The translations under genes were made by a program, and so were the position numbers. From [Actinobacillus] rossii (GTDB taxonomy: Bacteria; Pseudomonadota; Gammaproteobacteria; Enterobacterales; Pasteurellaceae), in the NCBI GenBank assembly GCA_900444965.1, contig UFRQ01000003.1:1798001-1862000 (forward strand): DNA of 64,000 bases, read 5' to 3'. Positions 59,746-64,000 of the stretch are shown in pieces (positions within the stretch are counted from its first letter, which is position 1; every line of letters starts with the position of its first letter). The notes under the pieces are model-generated. The model was not told where the DNA came from. It saw only the letters and a program-made list of their open reading frames with translations, and ran no database searches.

Positions 59746-60561
59746 TTATGGATATTGAATAACCATAATATGCGAGTAAAGTTTAGCTGACTTTGACCAT
59801 GTGACTGTATAATTATCTGATGGTTTACGTCCCACTCCTGAAGCAAGGTGTGAATTTGAAATAAATATTCTCCCCTCCCATGGCTGGATAAAATATTTTG
59901 AAATATCCCACATAGAATTAGCTAATTTAATATGTTGAACTCCAATGCTTCCCCAGAGTACATAATCATTAGCACCAAGTTTTACATCAAATAACTCAGG
60001 TGGATAGTCACTATTTGTTACATTAACTTGATACTTGAAGAGATTAGTATCTTTTGCAGATATAAATTTGATGTTGTTAATGATTTTTGAATTATTAGTA
60101 TATATACATACTCCATTATTTGAGTAAACAGCAATCCCATATTTAGGAGGGTTATCTACTTTTTGTAAGCGATACGCACAGAGTACTTTAATTCTTAATT
60201 TATCCACCCCATTAGCAAGTAGATTTAAATCGCCTGACATCTTGTTAAATCCTAAATAAACCTGCATTACACCATTATTACGCCTAAATTTTATGGGCTG
60301 CATTGCTAAGAATGTCTTGTAATTCCTAAATACCAATTTGCCATTAATAAATATGCTACCATATCTATAAACCATGCACAGGAATTCATTAACGAAGCAT
60401 AACATATCTTCAGGGCGAATATTACTCGGCACGTTAGGTACATTATGCCATTTTGAGTGATTATTTTTATTTTCTTCTAAAATTACCCCTGCAACTTCAA
60501 TCAACCTTTCTGCTCCTATTGACATAGGTAGTCCAGGGCAATAAATACCATAATTTGCCAT
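59746..60561 (-). CDS. Phage tail-associated hypothetical protein
   Basis: 271 residues (MANYGIYCPGLPMSIGAERLIEVAGVILEENKN). The start and the order of short beta strands resemble the DUF6453-type proteins found after J genes of lambda-like phages, but I am not sure of the family. Low GC content. The start is 2 nt before the end of the 98-aa gene, suggesting coupling. Confidence 0.6.
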   Translation of the reverse strand: MANYGIYCPGLPMSIGAERLIEVAGVILEENKNNHSKWHNVPNVPSNIRPEDMLCFVNEFLCMVYRYGSIFINGKLVFRNYKTFLAMQPIKFRRNNGVMQVYLGFNKMSGDLNLLANGVDKLRIKVLCAYRLQKVDNPPKYGIAVYSNNGVCIYTNNSKIINNIKFISAKDTNLFKYQVNVTNSDYPPELFDVKLGANDYVLWGSIGVQHIKLANSMWDISKYFIQPWEGRIFISNSHLASGVGRKPSDNYTVTWSKSAKLYSHIMVIQYP

Positions 60562-60562
60562 T

Positions 60563-60859
60563 TTATACTCCTGCGAAAACTAGGACTGTCTGGGCGGTTG
60601 ATTTAATATGATCGAAATCAACCCAATTCCAAGTTAATGTTTTGCCGTTTATGGAAAAATTAATAACTTTACCTTTATGGCCTGATTGATAGGCTATATC
60701 GTTATTAGTACACATAACAGAACCAACATTATAAGAATATGTTTTCGAACCGTTTGAATTATACGGAATTAATAATATATCCATAATCATTGCCGTTCTT
60801 TTTGATAAATCAATCTTTCTTCCTCTTTCGTCGGTAGAGACGATTCCGAATTCAGCCAT
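60563..60859 (-). CDS. Small phage protein after the tail tip gene
   Basis: 98 residues (MAEFGIVSTDERGRKIDLSKRTAMIMDILLIPYN), beta-rich, no recognised domain. It starts like the 271-aa neighbour (MAxFGI/MANYGI), so the two may be related. Follows the J gene by 17 nt. Confidence 0.6.
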   Translation of the reverse strand: MAEFGIVSTDERGRKIDLSKRTAMIMDILLIPYNSNGSKTYSYNVGSVMCTNNDIAYQSGHKGKVINFSINGKTLTWNWVDFDHIKSTAQTVLVFAGV

Positions 60860-60876
60860 AATTAAATCCCATTCAA

Positions 60877-63800
60877 TTAACTTAGTTTTCCAATTTTAAC
60901 GCGAACAACACCTTTTTCATCATAAATCACAATACCGTCATTCTTCATAACCATGCCTACATTAGCATTGTTACCACGGATTGTAACTACGCCATTAGAA
61001 CCAACTTTAAAAAGGTTGTTAATATTAATACTCCCAGCTGTCACACTTCCCAAATTCGCACTAATCGCAGACAAACTACTGATATTCAGCTTATCCGCAG
61101 TGAGCGACTTAGATACAATATGACCGGCATTAACAGAGTTAGCCGACAAATGACGAGTAGCTATAGCTCCACTGGCTATTTCGTTTGCAGTGATAGTGTT
61201 CGCTGCTATTTGTTGGGCGGTAATGGTGTTAGTTACAATACTGCCACCGTGAATAGCCGTTACACCGCTATTAACCCACGCAGACGGTTGAGTGGTGTAT
61301 TGGGTACATTCTTCGAGCATTGGGCGAGCAACATAGACATTAGGGTTAGCACCTGTCGTTGTACCACTACATCTGAAACGTAGAGATACACAACCACTCG
61401 CAGGACATTGGAATTTAACCGCATATCTGCTCATTCCTTTAATCGTTTTTTGTGCTGAACCATTGACAATAGGCGTTGCACTACTTGCTACACCTTTCAC
61501 ATAAGCTGATCCGTCAGCACTATACTCTTCAACTAAGATATACCCTGTTTGAAAACGATAAATGTTAGCATAAATACTAAACATATACCATTGACCTGCA
61601 TTTAAGAATACAGTTCTGTAAAGTGGATCAACCCAACCGACATTTGTTGCAGTTGCAACCGTAACAATTGTTTTAATCCGCACCTCATTGTCTAAAGCGT
61701 CATTCGGATACCAGTCAGCCACACCGTTCTTTTTAGTAAATTGGTTATTTACAGCGAAACTTGTACTTTTAGCACCAACACCCCAACCATAAGCATTGTT
61801 AGACAAAATCGCATTTTGTAGGAGATTACCACCCAAGCCAATAGCCAATTTGTCAGCACTAATTTGCCCTGCTTGCAAATGGTTAGCGTTAATCGCTCCT
61901 GCTTGAATTTTACCTGCTGTTACTGCATTAGCGCTTAATTTGTTAGCAGTTACCGCATTAGCTTGAATAGCGTTAGCGCCCACACTATTAACACTCAATT
62001 TCTCTGCTGTAATTGCACCCGACTGAATTTTAATCGCTGTAATGGCATTTGCCGCAATGTTATCCGCCACTACAGCGTTAGTTGCAATTTTACCTGCAAC
62101 AACAGCTCCAGACCGAATTGCATTTGAACTAATAGCATTAGCTTGGATTTGGCTTGCCCCTACACTTCCAGATTGTAAGTGTGTAGCCCCAATTGCTCCA
62201 GCTTGTATTGCATTCGTACCGATGCTATTAGCTGAAATCTGATTAGCAGAAATCGTACCGGTTAATTTTGTTGTAGGTATAGACGCTAATTGTGATACTG
62301 CAATTGTACCAGTAATCTTATTTGCGCTAATTCCTTGTAATTGACTGTCTGTCAATTGACCACTTAATTTACTGGTAGGAATGGTTGGCATATTTGTTAA
62401 TGAGAGCGTACCAATGACTTTAGTCGCATTAATAGACTGAATTTGTTCATCGGTCAGTTTACCGGCTAAATTGGAAGTCGGAATTGGCGCGAGTTGCTCC
62501 GGTTGAATAATACCTTTAATATCTTCGGCAAAAACTTCTGCCATATCTGTGGTATAAATTGAGCCATTCCATGTGTACAACTTGCCATCTGCGGTGTTGT
62601 GTACTTGGCGATAACCTAGAAAAGTATTAACATCTAATCCGTTAACCGTTTTTATCATCTCGAGATTGCGCGCCGGCAAGGCGGTATCAATCACTTCGTC
62701 AATGATATTTTGACTTAACTTCTCATTTAATAAGCGCAATTCTTCGTCAATATCGACCGCACTTTCACCACGCAACCCAGTTTCTTGATAAAACGGTCCG
62801 GCGTTTTGCCCTCGCACATGACGCAACCAGTAATAACGAACCTGTCTTGCCCCGACCGTGTGGCTATACATATGCGCATTAACTTTAGCTAAACGTTGAG
62901 ATTGGCTAAAATTATCACTATCCGCTACAAAGATTTCAGTTTGAGTAATATCATCAACCCACTTCCAAGATAATGTGATTTCACCAAGTCCACCTGATAT
63001 ATTCACTTCTTGCGGTACCGGTGGACGGTCAATCACAAAGGTTTGCGATTTTTCACTGACAACTTGCCCACGAGCGTTTTTCGCATAAATGATAAGCTGA
63101 TATTCTCCATCAGGTAATCCATCCAGACTAATGTTCGGTGAGCTTAACCCTTTATCAAAGCGATATAATTTCCCCGCTTTGATAATTTTAATATCGTAAG
63201 TTAACGCCCCATCACCGGTAGAAATATCGGCGACAACATTGACTTTTCCATCAAACCCAACACCAATATCAAGATGTGTAATTTGTGCGGCTTGGTATAA
63301 CGTGGTCGCAATCGGTTCAAAATGCGCGCCATTATCCACAATTGCCTCTTTTTGTGGTTCATGTTGCAATCCGGTGATGGTATAAGTACCGTCATCATTT
63401 TCCGCAATCGCCATGGCTTTATAGCGTTTTGAACGGATTTGTTGCGTAGATAAAGACCATACACCATATTTTGTTAATCCTACTGGCGCGCGGTCTAATG
63501 TCACTTGATTGCCATTCGCTACCCCAAGAATTTTGAGGGTGCTTTGTATAGCGTTATTATCAATATAACTGAAATAGCTATCGCCATTTAACTCTATTTC
63601 GCGATCTAAAGTGACCGTTTTATCCTTAATTGCCAATACGCGACCGCCAATATCGGTACCCGCATAATGATTATCTGCCACCTCAAAAATATCACCCGGA
63701 ATATGCATCAACCCTTCACGTCCAACACTGAACGTAATCGTTTCTTTTTCCAGTTTTTCCGTCTCTAAAATCCAACGCCCGGTGCGATAAGCTTGTCCTC

Positions 63801-64000
63801 TTGAAGTACAACCGAACGCTGTGACTTTCTTAACATTTAAGCCATACTTGCGAATTAATTCGTCATCCGAGACATATTCAATTTTCTTCTGATAAAAATC
63901 GGATTTATCTAAATACTCCACATGGATCGCATTATGCCGCGATTTCAATGCCGAGTATTGACGCGTAAATTCGCCATTCACCACGTTTGCATTGGTATAA
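60877..64000 (-). CDS. Prophage tail tip / host specificity protein J, C-terminal part (cut by window edge)
   Basis: Open from the right window edge; the internal GTG/ATG at 63984 is not the true start. About 1040 visible residues. A phage tail-protein core (VEYVSDDELIRKYGLNVKKV...DIFEVADNHYAG) is followed by fibronectin type III-like domains (VPQEVNISGGLGEITLSWKW), then a run of short repeats of the type NAITA..I.SGAI (about residues 510-690), a carbohydrate-binding-like part (ADWYPNDALDNEVRI) and a C-terminal repeat tail. It is the lambda J-type tip that contacts the cell. One uptake signal (about 62757) lies inside. Confidence 0.9.
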   Translation of the reverse strand, partial: YTNANVVNGEFTRQYSALKSRHNAIHVEYLDKSDFYQKKIEYVSDDELIRKYGLNVKKVTAFGCTSRGQAYRTGRWILETEKLEKETITFSVGREGLMHIPGDIFEVADNHYAGTDIGGRVLAIKDKTVTLDREIELNGDSYFSYIDNNAIQSTLKILGVANGNQVTLDRAPVGLTKYGVWSLSTQQIRSKRYKAMAIAENDDGTYTITGLQHEPQKEAIVDNGAHFEPIATTLYQAAQITHLDIGVGFDGKVNVVADISTGDGALTYDIKIIKAGKLYRFDKGLSSPNISLDGLPDGEYQLIIYAKNARGQVVSEKSQTFVIDRPPVPQEVNISGGLGEITLSWKWVDDITQTEIFVADSDNFSQSQRLAKVNAHMYSHTVGARQVRYYWLRHVRGQNAGPFYQETGLRGESAVDIDEELRLLNEKLSQNIIDEVIDTALPARNLEMIKTVNGLDVNTFLGYRQVHNTADGKLYTWNGSIYTTDMAEVFAEDIKGIIQPEQLAPIPTSNLAGKLTDEQIQSINATKVIGTLSLTNMPTIPTSKLSGQLTDSQLQGISANKITGTIAVSQLASIPTTKLTGTISANQISANSIGTNAIQAGAIGATHLQSGSVGASQIQANAISSNAIRSGAVVAGKIATNAVVADNIAANAITAIKIQSGAITAEKLSVNSVGANAIQANAVTANKLSANAVTAGKIQAGAINANHLQAGQISADKLAIGLGGNLLQNAILSNNAYGWGVGAKSTSFAVNNQFTKKNGVADWYPNDALDNEVRIKTIVTVATATNVGWVDPLYRTVFLNAGQWYMFSIYANIYRFQTGYILVEEYSADGSAYVKGVASSATPIVNGSAQKTIKGMSRYAVKFQCPASGCVSLRFRCSGTTTGANPNVYVARPMLEECTQYTTQPSAWVNSGVTAIHGGSIVTNTITAQQIAANTITANEIASGAIATRHLSANSVNAGHIVSKSLTADKLNISSLSAISANLGSVTAGSININNLFKVGSNGVVTIRGNNANVGMVMKNDGIVIYDEKGVVRVKIGKLS

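Noticed and set aside
1..64000. CRISPR array
   Set aside because: No regularly spaced direct repeats with unique spacers; the only tandem repeat is the hsdM pentanucleotide tract.

Overview
The window is chromosomal DNA from a member of the Pasteurellaceae, most likely Haemophilus or a close relative such as Aggregatibacter. The base composition is AT-rich. The Haemophilus-type DNA uptake signal core AAGTGCGGT (or its complement) occurs by eye about 45 times and often forms the stem of a terminator. The carbonic anhydrase, PurR, QueF and PpnN proteins resemble their gamma-proteobacterial counterparts closely. I cannot fix the species from sequence alone.

Layout. 1-3.4 kb: 5' part of grxB, a fructosamine-kinase-like gene, an OmpA-domain lipoprotein and sohB. 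3.5-10.3 kb: a complete trpEGDCBA operon behind a TrpR-type operator, followed by glnE. 13.3-21.7 kb: a small integrated element of satellite-phage type, next to a tRNA-Val gene and bounded by a 16-bp near-repeat of that tRNA. It carries an AlpA-like regulator, an Icd/Ash-like protein, a chain of tiny overlapping genes and a D5/P4-alpha-like primase-helicase, but no virion genes. It is damaged: one IS481-family copy splits the primase-helicase (perfect 7-bp target duplication) and a second copy removes the catalytic end of the integrase. 21.9-40.2 kb: housekeeping genes (glmM, folP, ppc, glyA, purD, purH, a DyP peroxidase, dsbD, argF), interrupted by a decayed efflux locus (tetR with a nonsense codon, truncated outer-membrane component).

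40.2-49.5 kb: a type I restriction-modification locus on the minus strand, hsdM-hsdS-orf322 and, further on, hsdR. hsdM begins with eleven copies of a pentanucleotide repeat, which puts the start codon out of frame in this sequence (phase OFF). An unrecognised membrane/coiled-coil protein (orf322) overlaps the end of hsdS by 8 bp. Between hsdMS and hsdR lie a broken small gene, a third IS copy, a truncated REP-associated tyrosine transposase and a perfect pair of inverted REP-like palindromes.

49.6-59.1 kb: housekeeping genes again: truC-yqcC, DUF2310-queF-ppnN, can, a 26-residue YnhF-like membrane peptide, purR, usg, and the overlapping ribD-degS pair. 59.3-64.0 kb: the tail end of a lambda-like prophage (tail tip J protein, running off the window, and three small downstream genes).

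How the genes connect. PurR is encoded here, and PurR-box matches lie upstream of glyA and purH, so one regulator probably controls several genes of the window. The trp operon appears to be controlled by repressor alone, since predicted transcription starts only about 20 nt before trpE. The two accessory zones are shaped by the same IS element, present in three near-identical copies. The most interesting region is the phase-variable type I RM locus with its unexplained coupled gene.
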